Origin: Boswellia sacra
Lineage: Eukaryota > Streptophyta > Magnoliopsida > Sapindales > Burseraceae
Length of the DNA: 64,000 nucleotides
Direction of reading: 5' to 3'
Assembly: GCA_013180625.2 (NCBI GenBank)
Contig: SNVD02002414.1
Location: 103,098-167,097 of the forward strand
Both the position numbers and the translations under genes were made by a program. Every line of letters starts with the position of its first letter. Positions within the stretch are counted from its first letter, which is position 1. The notes beneath the pieces were generated by a model. It was not told where the DNA came from. It saw nothing but the letters and a program-made list of their open reading frames with translations, and did no database searches. Positions 11,940-23,976 of this stretch are shown piece by piece.

Positions 11940-12481
11940 TCACATCTGGCAGTAGCTAAAAGAATCATCAGGTATGTACATGAAACCCATGATTATGATA
12001 TATGGTTTTTTAAAGATACAAATGATTATCTTGCAGAGTTTAGTGATGCTAACTGGGCAGGAAATACAGATGATAGAAAAAGTACATCAGGAGGATGTTT
12101 TTACCTTGGTACAAGTTTCTTGGCACAACAAAAAGCAGAATTCTATTTCCTTGTCTACTGCTAAAGCTGAATACATAGCAGTAGTAAGTTGTTGCACTCA
12201 ACTACTGTGGATGAAGCAAATGTTGAGTGATTATGGTATTGAACAAAAACCTATAACTGTGTTTTGTGATAATACTAGTGCTATCAATATTTTCAAAAAT
12301 CCTGTTCAACATTCTAAAACAAAACACATTGACATAAGATATCATTTTATAAGGGAACTTGTAGAGTCTAAGGTGATACGCATTGAATACATCTCCACTG
12401 ATAACAATTCGCTGACTTGTTCACTAAGGCATTAGATACAATAAGATTTGAGAATCTAAGAAAGACCTTAGGCATCTGTCA
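11940..12481 (+). pseudogene. pol: Sirevirus RNase H
   Basis: RNase H motifs FSDANWAGNTDDRKSTSGGC, then STAKAEYIAV (catalytic Glu region) and VFCDNTSAINI (Asp), followed by HIDIRYHFIREL. The first part is out of frame with the segment from 11974 to 12435. This domain would remove RNA from the RNA/DNA hybrid during cDNA synthesis. Confidence 0.88.
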
Positions 12482-13303
12482 GTTTTTTGAATAAACACTG
12501 TTTCCTGTTATGTTAATTATATCTGCAATATCATAATTTTTCTTCTAATTTAGCATGTGTGAGTTGTAATATAAAAATTGTCTGAATGGTAAGATACTAG
12601 TTTTAAATGAAAAATACGGGAGAGGGCTACCAATATATGATGTGTGAAAGACATCATTGAGAGTGACCTCAAGGTATCTAAGAAATATGTTGAAGTCACC
12701 CACTCAAATGAAAAGGCTACCTTTATATTGTGTGAAAGCTACTGTATTTATAATCCAATGTGAGTAATTCATAATATGTCAAAAAAAAATTTTTGACATC
12801 TCAATTGATTGAAAAAAAAATGGCTTTCATGTGAAAATGATAAACAGCTTTGAAATATGCTTTCTTAGAATGATTCATATGATGTTCAGATATTGTTATT
12901 ATGTTAAATTTAACTGTTTTCTTCTACGTTTTTCATATCATACGATGCTCTTTGTGCCTATCTAAAATTTGACTTATCTTGTGTGTCTATGTGTCAAAAT
13001 GTCATGTTAGCTTTATTGAATTGAGGGGGAGAAACTTCAGTGGCGGAATCCTAACTCTATTAGAATTCCTTATTTTATGGAAATCAAATTTTGAATTCTT
13101 GTTAATGATATTTATTAAGTTGTTTTGGAAAAAGATTTAAATTTAAATTTTGTGGGAAACAAAAATATATTAAATCAGCCATTCCCAAGTATATCAGGAA
13201 AAACAGTTAGGGCTTTTCCTGTTTATACCAAACTCAATCAACAGTTTCTCCACTCTGACAACTTCTGATCCTTCAAAGACCAACAATTTCTCATCTTCTC
13301 AAA
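12482..13303 (+). other. Spacer between pol and env-like region
   Basis: AT-rich with no supported coding frame. It contains short diverged repeats (GTGTGAAAG...CTAC blocks at 12640-12760) and an internal polypurine-like site at 13022-13032. Confidence 0.6.
13022..13032 (+). promoter_or_regulatory. Internal PPT-like site 1
   Basis: TGAGGGGGAGA, matching the GGGGGAGA core of the terminal PPT at 15711-15725. Repeated PPT-like sites upstream of the 3' LTR are described for Sireviruses. Confidence 0.65.
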
Positions 13304-15140
13304 ATGACTCTGGTTACAATAGTAGCGACAATGTATAGTCGTCTCATTTGCAACAACCTCCTGATTGATCATGCTATGAGTGAAGACAAGTTGATTCCAG
13401 TCAAGAAGGTGAAAGACAAGGTGGAACCAAAGTTTAACAAATTCCTCACAATAGCCATTAAGCAGAAATTCTTGAAATATACATCAAAGAGAAAGTTGTA
13501 GATGGAAAGGCCAGTGAAGCCGATCGACTTGAACAACTATGGTTTGAGTGAGCTTCTTGAGTCTATATACTGGACTCGAACAGTAAACAACTTACTACCC
13601 CCTGTGAAGTCTTTAATTCAAGAGTTCTATGCAAATATCATTACTTCCATTGATGATCCGAAAAGCTATCATTATCATAAAGTGTATTGTAGAGGAAAAT
13701 TTGTGAAATTATCATCGAATGTCATAAACACATTCTTTGATATACCAATAGGTAGTTTGCACTCTTTGGGTGAAAATTTTGATATGGCAGTCATTATTAA
13801 GGAGTTGACTAGTTGAGGGGACATAGATTGGAATTGACTAACAATATCTCAAAAAGAAGTATAGGGTGCTGTATAAAATTGTACAATTTAACTGGTTTCT
13901 CTCTTCACACCAAAACCAAGTCCGAGAAGATAGAGTGAAGTTTTTTGTTCTGTTTGGGCACCAATAGACCTATTAATTTTGGTTTATTGGTTTATAGAAT
14001 GATTGTTCAGATTGTACCATATAAATTTGACTACCATTTGCTTGTTTTTCCTTGTTTAATTCAAGGTATTTTAGCACAAAATGGTATTCCCATCAGCCCT
14101 AAAGAACACACATAAATTTTGTCTAAATCCATCACAAAAGGATTTCTACATCGCTTGCATGATAAATCTGATCTGCCTACACCTGAACCAAAACCATGGA
14201 GAGTGTGGAAAAATTCCATGAGCAATGTAGAAGAATAACATGCTTTAATCAATTCTATCTTGACTGATATTGTGCAAGATCTTAAAGACATCAAAGCAAA
14301 ATAGTCTGTTTAGGAGGCAAGCTTGCAGGACAATTTGGTGTTGTAGAAGAACTACAACCCATGGAAACTGAAAATGTGGTTCTTGAGCAGTCTATTGAGC
14401 ATATGCTAGAGATTGATGCACCGCTGCCTAAAGCAGCTGAGTCAATACCTGCAGAATATCAAGCCTAACGACTTGCTATTGAGACAGACATAACAACAGA
14501 AAAGAAGAAGAAAAAGAAATTCAAGAAGATAGCAAAGGGAACTAAGTTGAAGGGAAAGAAGAAGGTTAAAGTGGTGAAGAAAACATCTGACAAGAGGAAG
14601 TAGAAAATTGAATCAACAGCTCCAGAACTGAGGGATGAGTTCTTGTCAGATGAACCAACACAAGAAGAACCTGAAATGACATTGCGTTCACCATTTGTTG
14701 AGGTAGAACCTCATGTTTCTCCAGTCCCTGAAGCAGAATATCATGACTTTCCACCATCACCACAGTCACTGCCACATGAAGCCATAACCACACCACATGC
14801 AGAGCACACTCAAGAACCCCCCCTTAAGCAAACACAACTGCAACAGCCACACCACTACCATCTCCAGTTGCAGTAGAGTCACTGGTACCTTCACAACCCT
14901 ACTGTTGAGTTGCGGACAATAGAAACCAGCGCTGAACGCCTTGATAAGGAAATTCTCAAGATTGTGGCTGAAGTCACTGCAACTTCATTGAGACAACTGA
15001 AGCATAGCCCGCTTCGGTGCTCACTGAACAGCCTACACCCACTACTACTGGCAAAAGGTACAAAATGAAGGCTAAAAGGTTTAAGAAGCGCTCTGGTAGT
15101 TCTTCTTCCCTACCCGTTCGCAAGTCTCCATGACTGCGTT
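13304..15140 (+). pseudogene. Sirevirus env-like region, broken
   Basis: Two segments in the same frame, 13304-13501 and 13502-13816, are separated only by a TAG (13499-13501). The second contains FYANIITSIDDPKSYHYHKV and a stretch around VIN.F, a conserved plant transposon-associated domain that I recall from the 3' frame of Sireviruses and other plant elements. Later pieces are lysine-rich (KKKKKKFKK-like, about 14505-14600) and proline/glutamate-rich (14643-14876), as in the C-terminal half of such proteins. I see no clear signal peptide or transmembrane helix. The env-like label rests on position and this domain, not on proven function. Confidence 0.6.
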
Positions 15141-15160
15141 AGCTTAGGCAACTTGCCCTA

Positions 15161-15177
15161 AAATTAAGGGGGAGAAG
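15161..15177 (+). promoter_or_regulatory. Internal PPT-like site 2
   Basis: AAATTAAGGGGGAGAAG sits 550 bp before the terminal PPT, with the same GGGGGAGA core. Confidence 0.65.
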
Positions 15178-15710
15178 GAGTTTCTGATATAACTATGTTT
15201 TCTGTTATAACTATTTTTTTGTTTGTTTAGTTTTCTATTCTGTTTTGATTTTTATTTTGATTTTGATTTGATACTACTAATTCTAATTCTGTTTGATATT
15301 TTGTTGCTTCTTCTTCTCAAGGGCAGTCTGGAAGAAGTAAGGGAGAATAAGGATTTTTTATGTTTTGCATGCATTCGAATTATTTTCTACTCTGTGTTTT
15401 TAACTTATTTTACTGTGCTTTGTGTTATTCTCTATCTATTTCATTTGATGTATGTTTTTGTTATTTGCACTGATCATGATTTGGTTGAAGTGTTGTTTGA
15501 CATGTTTGTCAACTACACTTTGTGGTGTTTTGCATGATAAACAAATTCAGACCTTGTTCTGTTATGTGCTTTGTAACTGTGTACTATTGTTATTTCTTTA
15601 AGCACGATATTCCTGTTTAATAGATCATGATTGCTTATAGTTATGTATAACTTATCTCTGTGTGATTTTCTTTGATCAGAAACAATGCGGTGTTTTCATC
15701 ACAAGTTGCC
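15178..15710 (+). other. 3' untranslated spacer of the Sirevirus
   Basis: T-rich sequence between the env-like region and the PPT. An open stretch at 15223-15537 is Phe/Leu/Ile-rich because of base composition and has no recognisable domain. Confidence 0.6.
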
Positions 15711-15725
15711 AAAAAAGGGGGAGAT
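15711..15725 (+). promoter_or_regulatory. Terminal polypurine tract
   Basis: AAAAAAGGGGGAGAT abuts the 3' LTR start TGTTAG. This is the plus-strand priming site, with the form typical of Sireviruses. Confidence 0.9.
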
Positions 15726-16045
15726 TGTTAGTGCCAAGTGTACTACACTTGCATGTGCCATGCACATGATGATTTTTTGACCAACTTGTGATAAAACAAG
15801 GATATTATATTATTTCTTATTTTACTATTTCTAGAAGTAAATTTTAGGAAGTATTTGATTCATAATAAATATCCTCTTAGATTAAGACATTGTTTAATGT
15901 ATCTTAGTTAAAATAGGAGAATATTTATTTGTGTCTTAATTCCTTTAGGAATTACTTATATCACTTCCTATTATATTTATCTTTATCCTAATAAGAGTTT
16001 GATTTGGATTTTTATAGGATTTTAAGGAGATATCGATCAGGCATC

Positions 16046-16082
<37 letters not shown>

Positions 16083-16618
16083 CATTATGTTTTTATAACT
16101 TATAATGTTGGTTGGGGGAGTTTATGCCACGACATTCCAGGAATTGAAAGAAGAACTTCAACCCAAATTGGAATGCTTTATTGATTTGATTTTATGAGTG
16201 TTTTATTCATGTATGAGAGGTTGTAATCGTGCATGAATTTTTTTTTAGGTCTGTCTGAATTAGTATACACTTGAGAGAACTTGCGAGTTAAATATTTATG
16301 TAATTCAGTGTTAGACATCGTGGTTATGTTTAACTTAACAATGTGTTGTTAAGTTATCAGAGACAGAAAATGAGCAGTGTCATTAGAGTTTAAGATCTTG
16401 GCGAGATTTTGTTTTATAAAGATTAGGTCAGCGTGTGAGAGTGAGTCAGCACTGTAAACGATCCTAAAGATTGTACAAACGAGAACTTCGGGAGTTACAG
16501 CTCTAAAGTTGTCCGTGGATGTAGGTTTTATAACCAAATCACATAAAATCTTTCTGTGCCAATTTCATTTGCAGTTTACTATTATATTACTTATAACTGC
16601 ATAGTTCCATAACTTACA
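15726..16618 (+). repeat. 3' LTR of the Sirevirus
   Basis: 893 bp, partner of 695-1569. The main length difference is an AT dinucleotide run of 16 units at about 16049-16080. Followed by the TSD GATTT (16619-16623). Confidence 0.92.
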
Positions 16619-16623
16619 GATTT

Positions 16624-19600
16624 AAATATTGTGATTTTCTACTGCTTATTTTTTGCTTTATTTTAGTTTTTGCTTGCTGCCACTTTACTATTAGTATATT
16701 ATTATGTTTCCTCTTCACTTTTTTGCTTAGCTATTGCATGATATTAATATTAATGTTTTATTTTGCTTCATTTTATTTTACTTCAATTTTTATTTCTTAT
16801 TAGAAATATTAATATTTTGCTTGCAAATATGGGCATGTTGCTGTTTCGGATGCCCTTTTTTTAATCGTCTATTCATTTTTTTTATTATTATTATGATGAA
16901 ATGTTTGTTTTCCTAATTTCCATGTTTAGAATTTAATGTTAATTTTCCTTTTTTTATTTCTTTTTACCTGAATTTTAATATAAAAATGGTGTTGATATTT
17001 TCATATTTAAGTACTTGTTTATTCAATTTTTGATGCTTTCTTTATTTGATTTAATAGTTGCTTTCATTTCATTGTATCTATTTCTTTTTTTTTTATTTGT
17101 TTTAACAGTGGGCCGTTTGTATCTTGTATTTTATTACTAGAGTTTCTACCTGGATATTTTGATCAAATGGGTGTTAACTAGTTTACGACTCTTTTAAATG
17201 ATTGCTTGCATTTTATAATTGATGTTAATTTGTTATCTTGATTTATGCATGAACAAGTAAGTTGCCATGATACGATTTTGGTATTAATTTTCTGTTTTAT
17301 TTATTTTCATGATATGAATTAATTTTTTAATGCTTAAATGTTAATTTAGAGTAGATAATAAGATGTTTTGATTAATTTATGTTATTTGCATGTTTATTTT
17401 CTTTATTTAGTGATAGAAATAATGATAGGCGTAATGCAATTTCACACATTCCTTTATATGATTTTAGTGCTTTCTTTTTTTTTTTAACATTTTTAGCGTT
17501 GATTAATGGGGTGCCATGTTGAATTTTTGCCATGCTTACTGTGTTAATTTTGTTGATATTATCTTACTTAGTGATATTGATTGAGTGGAAGCACGCGAGG
17601 ATAATTTAGTGTTAGTTAGGATGTCGCCATGTCAAATTTAACATTCTTTTCACCTTTTATTTATTTAATGTTGCATGGTGTGTTTGATATGATGAAAGAG
17701 GAGTCCTCATATGATCTAGGATGATTAAAATTGAGATTGATCGCATATGAGGGTGTGAATGGAGCTTTCATCCCGCCATAGCATTTACGACTACGACATA
17801 GTGTCAATACCTCTTTCAAGACTTAAGGAAACATAAGTGAGCTATGGACACGTATGAAGAAATGGAATCGTCACCCAATTATTCAATAGGGAATGAATGG
17901 GACCAATCCAATCACTCACTTTGAGACCTAAACTATCCTCATCCATTTAAAGATGCGTTCAAGAAATTAGGTATGAGTCTTTGATCTGCCCAGATCGAAG
18001 TCCAGCCTCCACTATGGTATACCAAATTAGAACAGCTCATGCTATTATATAGTCTGCTTAAGTGGCCGATTTTATGTACAAATTCCATTTTTATCTTCTT
18101 TTAGACATGTGAGGTGATTATTCAATTAATACAGTTGTATATTCATACATAGAAAGAGGGAGGAGAATGGATTACACTTTCATCAAACATACGGGAAGGG
18201 GAAGAGGATTATGCCACTTGTTATTCAAAAATTAAAATAAAATAATTCTACTTTAAATAAAATATTCCATACATTCATATAAATCATACATTCAATAATC
18301 AATTTGAAACCCAATAGATGATGAATTCCTCACCACCATATGTGAATGTATTGAACATCTATTAAGCCTCTTTCATGACATGTTCAATATAAGGCCATAA
18401 TCTAATATCATGGCACTGCGACCTAGATTTGATAATTTTATCATGGCAATTGCTATTGTAGCATAATTGACATTAATTCATGGCATTTCAAGCCTAAATA
18501 TGGTGGTCATGACATCTTCTAGCCTAAGTTAAACAATCAAAATCAAACAAGGCTATTCTAGCCCAATCTAATCATTCAAATGGGCAATATGGTGATTCTT
18601 ACCTATTCTATGCTATCTCCTAGCATGCTTCAAAGCAATTATAAGTTCTCATAGCATGATTCTAACATGTGCTCCCAAGCATGATTCTAAGCATTCACAA
18701 AGGAAATTAAATTCCTAAACATGATTCAAATAAAGAAGGGATGGCGGACTTATCTCGACCCACCTATCCATCTCACAAGACAAACACAATGATTAAGCAA
18801 TTCATAAAACCCTAAACATGCTCCTAAGCATCAAAATAAAACCTATACATGCTTATTCTAAGCATACACTAACCTAGAAATACTTTATTCTAAGCATGAA
18901 AAATAAAAGAGAAAATAGGAGGAAGAAGAGAAATATGCTCTTAGGACATACCCTTTCTAGGTTTAGAGTAATATAAAATGCTTGAAAAAAAAGCTTTAAA
19001 CTGGAAAAGACTTCCTGAATTCTCGAGTATGTCCTCAAGAGGGAGAACAGATGATTACATTCAATAATCAATGTGCCTTGAAAAGTGAAAGGCGGTTGTT
19101 TATATAAAGAAGGGGTGAAGCTGAAAAAGGAAGCAAAGAAACAAAAAAATAGGGTCTAAACCGAAAATTTTCAAAATTGAGGGGCCAACTCTGCCAGGCG
19201 ACTGTCTCACAACCGGCTGGTTGTCAGTCCATAGCCAGTTGGCTATTTGACAGTTGGGCTGTTGTTGGTCAATAGCCGGATGGCTGTTTGACAGCCAGGA
19301 GGCTTTCCCCCTTGGGTCCTTCCTATTTTCACACCTTGCAGTGTAGTCTCTTCTGACCATTGTTTGTTCAATCAAACATAACTTTTCGAGGTAAACTCTG
19401 ATTTGTGATTCGTAAATTTTTACAAAGACTAGACATCCGTAGCACAGTGTATGGCTATTAACAAACTATTTATGGATTAATTTCTATCATTTATTGAATT
19501 CACATATCAGTTTTTGAGACCTTTCATCATTTCCTTCTCACCTCTCTTTTCTTGGCTGCCAAGGGCATTTTGGTCATTTTCATTACTCGACATTCATCTT

Positions 19601-19775
19601 CATTTTATCATCGAGCCTAAAAAATTTAGTATCTATAGCTTGCCCCTTACTTTAGAGTGGTTTGTGAGACACAAAGGTCGACAAAGTACCCTCGCCTCAT
19701 CTTTTCTTCTACCATCTCAACATTTTTGCCTTCATCTTCGTTTTATTAGATATTCTTGTAATTTTTCTCTCCTAC
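16624..19775. other. Degenerate LTR-like or intergenic sequence, no gene
   Basis: Very T-rich to about 17660. The stretch 17690-18060 (GAATGGAGCTTTCATCC, then AATGGAATCGTCACCC) weakly recalls the leader or LTR of Tat-type Gypsy elements. From 18350 to 18900 short CTAGC/AAGCATG words recur. 19185-19310 is a block of repeated GCCGGCTGGTTGTC-like words next to a TATATAAA at 19098-19107. No protein domain is visible. I infer old retrotransposon but cannot name the family. Confidence 0.45.
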
Positions 19776-21187
19776 TGATAGGTGTTTATTTATGTATTAC
19801 CTTCATATCAATTCGTCTATGTTTCTTTGCTATATTCCTTGGTATTTTTATGTTTTTGTGTGATTTTGATGTTTGTAGGAGTTTTGGAGCAACTTGCACA
19901 AAAATGGAGTAAAACCCTTCATTTTCACCTCTGCTAGTCAACCATCTTATCGGATTTAATTGTATTGATATACAATGAACCCGATGACATATCATATACC
20001 GTTGAAAAGCTCTCGAAGTCTACTTTTTGGAGAAATTTACGGTTTATGAATCCATTCAGTGTACCGAAAGTTGTAATCAAAACAGTGTGAGAAGTGTAGA
20101 AATGTAATTCCACACATCACTGTAGCATGTATAATACGGGGCACTGTAGCAAGTTACTGTAGCAGAGTATTTAAACACATTTTAGGGTTTTATTTCATAA
20201 CTTGAAGAGGGGAGAACGTGGTGGAGGCTGCAGCTCTGGAATTCTTTCATCTCTTGGAGTTCTTGAAGGAGAAAGGAAGCTTGGAAAGAGGAAGAACTAC
20301 AATCCAAAGAGAATTACATCAAATTTGCTAAGTTTTTCCCTTCCCTTTCATTTTCTGGAATGTCTCCATGTTGTATTGTATTTACCACGTTCTTAAACAT
20401 GTGTAACTGAATCTGAATTGGTTGAGGGTGATTTCAAAGCCCCTGATATGGTTTTTGTAAGTTGATTGTGCAAGAAGTTGTTATCCAATTCTCTAATTGA
20501 ATTTGCTTGTATTTTCCTATATCTAATGCTTATGATTGCTTGCTGGATTGTATTTGAATGGCCAACTGAATATAATCTGGTTGTTGTCTATTGCTAGACT
20601 AGAAATCTTGATCCGTAATTGTCTTGAATTTCTAATCCTTAGTAGCAAAATTGTGATCAGAGATTGCAATTGGAGAATACAACCTAAGTTAAATAATCCG
20701 AGCTTGTGTGTTTATTGCTTAGATCAACCTATCTTTCTTATCGTAATGCATCCATTGAATTAAATTTAGAGAGCTTGTTCTAGGTTGTTTAATGGATAGA
20801 GATTAAATAAAGAGCCTGTTTTGTTTAACAACAAAGTAAGGAAAGATTGGGATAACAGAGCTTGTTGTTATCTACGGTTGATAATTTCAGTGGTGTAATT
20901 GGATGACAATTCTACAATTAATTCGCAAATCCATATCTTGTGGTAGAGAAGGATCCCTTAACCAGGTTTCTCTCATTGATTTTTCAATCTGTTTAAATTT
21001 GCATTGTGTTATTCTTTACTTGCATTAATATTTCATCTAGTTAATCAATCAACAAAACCCCCCTCATTTAGTTTATTGTTGCTTTCGAATAACAAATTCA
21101 ATTAGAATCAATCCTCGTGGGAACGATATCTTACTCATCACTTTATTACTTGTGCGACTAGTATACTTGCTAGTTTCGAACGCATCA
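19776..21187 (+). mobile_element. Solo LTR, 1412 bp, copy A (plus)
   Basis: Starts TGATAGGTG and ends GAACGCATCA. It is flanked by a perfect TSD, CCTAC (19771-19775 and 21188-21192). A TATTTAAA box near 20168 follows several ACTGTAGCA words, and CGTGGGAACGATATC lies near the 3' end. Both resemble an LTR promoter and R/U5. There is no PBS or coding domain between the TSD copies, so a single LTR left by recombination is the simplest reading; a non-autonomous element without domains is possible. An inverted copy of the same length is at 51841-53252. Confidence 0.88.
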
Positions 21188-21204
21188 CCTACTCCTATAA
21201 AAGG

Positions 21205-21390
21205 TGTGCCCATTCAAGGGCTGAGGTGCCCATTCAAGGGCGAATGTGTCAATCTAAGGGTTGAGTGCCCGTGTAAGGAATGAGGTGCCCATTCAACGGC
21301 AAATGTACCCATCTAAGGGCTGAAGTGCCCATTCAAGGGCAAATATGCCCATCTAAGGGCTGAGATACCCATTCTAGGGCAAATGAGAGC
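21205..21390 (+). repeat. Tandem repeat, about 21 bp, nine diverged units
   Basis: Units of the type GTGCCCATTCAAGGGCTGAG / ATGCCCATCTAAGGGCTGA alternate about nine times. It lies just after the solo LTR and continues the sequence that preceded it. Confidence 0.85.
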
Positions 21391-21411
21391 ATCCTTATGA
21401 TGCTATGACAA

Positions 21412-21640
21412 AACACTTCTCAGTGCACCTACTTTTTAAGATTTCTAACACTTTTTAGTGCACCTACTACCTATGGTTTGGTAACACTCTTCAGTGCACC
21501 TATTATAGGGGATTCAAACACTCTTAAGTGCACCTACTTCTTAGGGTTTTCAACACTCTTGAATGCGCCTCTTCTTAGGGCTTATGCCTAGTCTAAAGGC
21601 TTAAAACACTCTTAAATGCATGTACTTCTTAGGGTTTCCT
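21412..21640 (+). repeat. Tandem repeat, about 35 bp, five to six diverged units
   Basis: Units begin AACACTCTTNAGTGCACCTACT and end in TTAGGGTTT. Together with the preceding array it suggests the repeat-rich U3 of a long LTR. Confidence 0.82.
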
Positions 21641-22830
21641 TCTAATGCATGCCCAATGGGTAAACTTCTATCATGCACTGCTTTGTGATCTTTAGACCTT
21701 CTTATTCTTTATGCTTTCAGCTAAGTATCCTTCGTACCTACATTGATCTCTTCAGACTTTGCATTAACTGAGTTTTATGGCCTTTCTTTGAGTATTCTTC
21801 ATGCTTCTTTGATCTTCTTCAGTCCTCATCCATTCAATAGGTTTCATGCCCAAGTATTCTTAATTCTATTCTTGATTCTTTTTAGTCCGCTAGGGAAATT
21901 CTTGATTTGTCATATTCTTCATTCTCGACTTCTCTTGCATTCGTCATGCTTTTCACTTGGGGCATTCTTATCATGTTGTTGATTCTTCGACTCACTAAGG
22001 ATTCTTCCATTGTTTTTGCATGTTCCTGCAAAATTTAAACACCTCTTGATGCTATAAAATCAATTCAAATTTTTAACTTGTTCGATGTGTTCTTCAACAA
22101 ATTGTTTTCTAGTATCTGGAGGAATTCTTCCATGTGATTCTGGTAAAAAATTGTATTGACTGATGTCACTCTTCTTCCTTGTGAGTTGCTAAACTATTGT
22201 CATGGTTGGGTGCTTGTAATTGGTAAATTCATTCAATGTCTTAGGGTCGATGCAGAGTCTTTCTTCTCTCTTCTTTTCTCTTTCTTTTCTTTCTTTCTTC
22301 TTTTCTCCCTCTTGTTTTCTCTCTCATAATTTTCTCTCTCTTCATTTCTTCTCTTTTTTCTTTTCTTTCTCTCTTTCCTTCTCTTTCTTTCCTTCTTTTT
22401 ATCTTTTCTTTCTCCTTTTTCTTTTTATTTTCTTTCTTTCTTTATTTTCCTTTCCTTTTCTTTCTCTTTTTCTTTCTTGCTTTTTTTCTTCTCTCCTTTT
22501 ACCAATTTGTCCCTCATTAAAGACACAACTAGCCAGCTGACAAACAGTCACCTGACCATCTGACCACTGTCTGATGGTCAGTCAACAGTTGATCGACGGA
22601 TTGACGGCTGGTTGGCAGTCAAGGGCTTATATAAAGCCTGTTCATCTTCTCATCGCTTCGTTCGCGCGTAACTTCTTCATTCTTCATCCGATTCACTTCC
22701 GATTTTCTCCTATGTGCTTGTCTTGACTTCCTCTTTCCAATGGTTGGTCATCCAATCTATTTTGACTTTAATGAGAGTGATCTTATGTACAAATCGATAT
22801 TGAAGGGTCTTCTGAATGACATTGATATTC
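21641..22830 (+). other. LTR-like promoter region with pyrimidine tract
   Basis: 22256-22500 is an almost pure C/T tract on the plus strand. After it, 22525-22620 repeats GACNGGCTGGTTGGCAGTC/CAGCTGAC words, and TTATATAAAG at 22628-22637 is a good TATA box followed by a pyrimidine-rich leader. Open stretches here are composition artefacts. It probably belongs to a retroelement LTR joined to the broken Tat integrase near 22830; the exact junction is unclear. Confidence 0.5.
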
Positions 22831-23420
22831 TCTTCAATGAAGTTCGCCATCTGTTTTGCTCCCAGTTTAATGTAAGACTCAACTTCTATCCACTTGGTAA
22901 AGTGGTCGATTGCCACTACCATATATTGATGCCCACTAGAGGCTAACGGGCCTTATCTCACTTATAATGCCAATGCCCCACGCAGCAAAGGGCCATAATG
23001 TTTTCATCCCTTGTAGCTCTAAGGGTTATTGGTGAATCAAATTTTCGTTGATCTGGCACTGGTGACACCTTTTCACAAATTGGATACAATTTGGCTTCAT
23101 GGTTAGCCAATAAAAGACTTCTCTCATTATCTTCTTCACAAGCATTAGTCCATTCATGTTTGGCCCACATACATGACTATGAATTTCTTTCATAAGCCTT
23201 CTTGCTTCTTTCTCATTGACACATCTCAATTGCATCCCTTCTGGCATTCTCTTGTACATCACTCCTTTATGACAAGTAAATTGTTGAGCCAATCTTTGTA
23301 GTACATCCCTATCTTTGTCATTGGCCTCATCTGGCAGAATCCTTTCTTCTAGGTATCTTTTCAAGTCATAGAACCATGGCTTCTCATCCACTTCGACCTC
23401 TATTACATGAGGTTCCACAT
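22830..23420 (-). pseudogene. pol: Tat-lineage Gypsy integrase, truncated
   Basis: Minus-strand frame from 23418 gives the integrase N-terminal zinc-binding domain (HSHVCGPNMNG with CHQC later). After a frameshift near 22960, the core start VVAIDHFTKWIEVE with the first catalytic Asp appears at about 22920-22880. Family similarity ends at about 22830, after FIEENI, so the second Asp and Glu are absent. Confidence 0.82.
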
Positions 23421-23604
23421 AATGAGGATCCCATGCTTGTCAAATCATTATCAGTCACACAAATAACTCTTGGGTGCTCACGTAAGTTGGTGCCAAAGAG
23501 ACTAAAGTGTCAACCATCTGATTCTCACTTATAGGGAGATGGGTAAAGGCACACTGCTTAAACCTCCCATCCAACCTTCTAATATGCTTAAGGTACAGTT
23601 TCAA

Positions 23605-23976
23605 TCATCTTTCTTGTAGATCCCAATTTTCATTGGCTTGAGACATAACTAGCTTTGAATCTCCCAACACTTCTATGTCATTAATACCCTTTGCAATCAC
23701 AACTTCCAAACCAAGTGCACAAGCTTCGTATTCAGCCATGTTGTTGGTGACTCTGAACTCCAACTTCTTAGTGAACGGAACGACTTCTTCAGTTGGTGAT
23801 ACTAGAACAACTCCTATTCTAGCATCATTTTGATTAACAGCTCCATCAAAGAACATCCTCCATCCCACTACCAAGATTACCTCCAAATGTTCATCTGGAA
23901 ATTCAAACTCCTATGATTCATCATCATCGACCGGATTCATGGCCAAAAACTCTATTGTAACTATTCCTTTCACCAC
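23605..23976 (-). pseudogene. pol: Tat-lineage second (archaeal-type) RNase H
   Basis: Minus-strand 23886-23605 contains WRMFFDGAVNQNDARIGVVL, NNMAEYEACALGLE and VLGDSKLVMSQ, the D-E-D catalytic pattern of the extra RNase H that marks Tat-lineage Gypsy elements. The upstream linker (GIVTIEFLAMNP) is cut at 23976 by the Athila insertion and continues in frame at 46760. Confidence 0.88.

Larger units (their letters stand above)
695..16618 (+). mobile_element. Sirevirus-type Ty1/Copia retrotransposon, interrupted
   Basis: Full-length Copia element bounded by LTRs of 875 and 893 bp that start TGTTAGTGCC and end CTTACA, and flanked by a perfect 5-bp TSD, GATTT (690-694 and 16619-16623). Gene order is gag, protease, integrase, reverse transcriptase, RNase H, as in Ty1/Copia. 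A 3-kb region with an env-like frame then precedes the 3' LTR. Iterated polypurine-like sites plus an env-like region are known features of the Sirevirus genus. The 6.2-kb insertion 3400-9641 splits the pol region; removing it and one TSD copy leaves about 9.7 kb. All genes carry frameshifts or stops, so it cannot move on its own. Confidence 0.92.

Noticed and set aside
19100..19375. Minus-strand 91-codon frame across the GCCGGCTGG block
   Set aside because: No domain, sits in LTR-like repeats; no homologous frame at 22525-22620 where similar words occur.
20536..20763. 75-codon frame conserved in both 1412-bp elements (20536-20763 and 52492-52265)
   Set aside because: Conservation is explained by the two DNA copies being nearly identical; no domain, and the position is in the downstream half of an LTR.
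22220..22540. 106-codon Ser/Phe/Leu-rich frame
   Set aside because: Produced by the C/T tract; no start context, domain or conservation.
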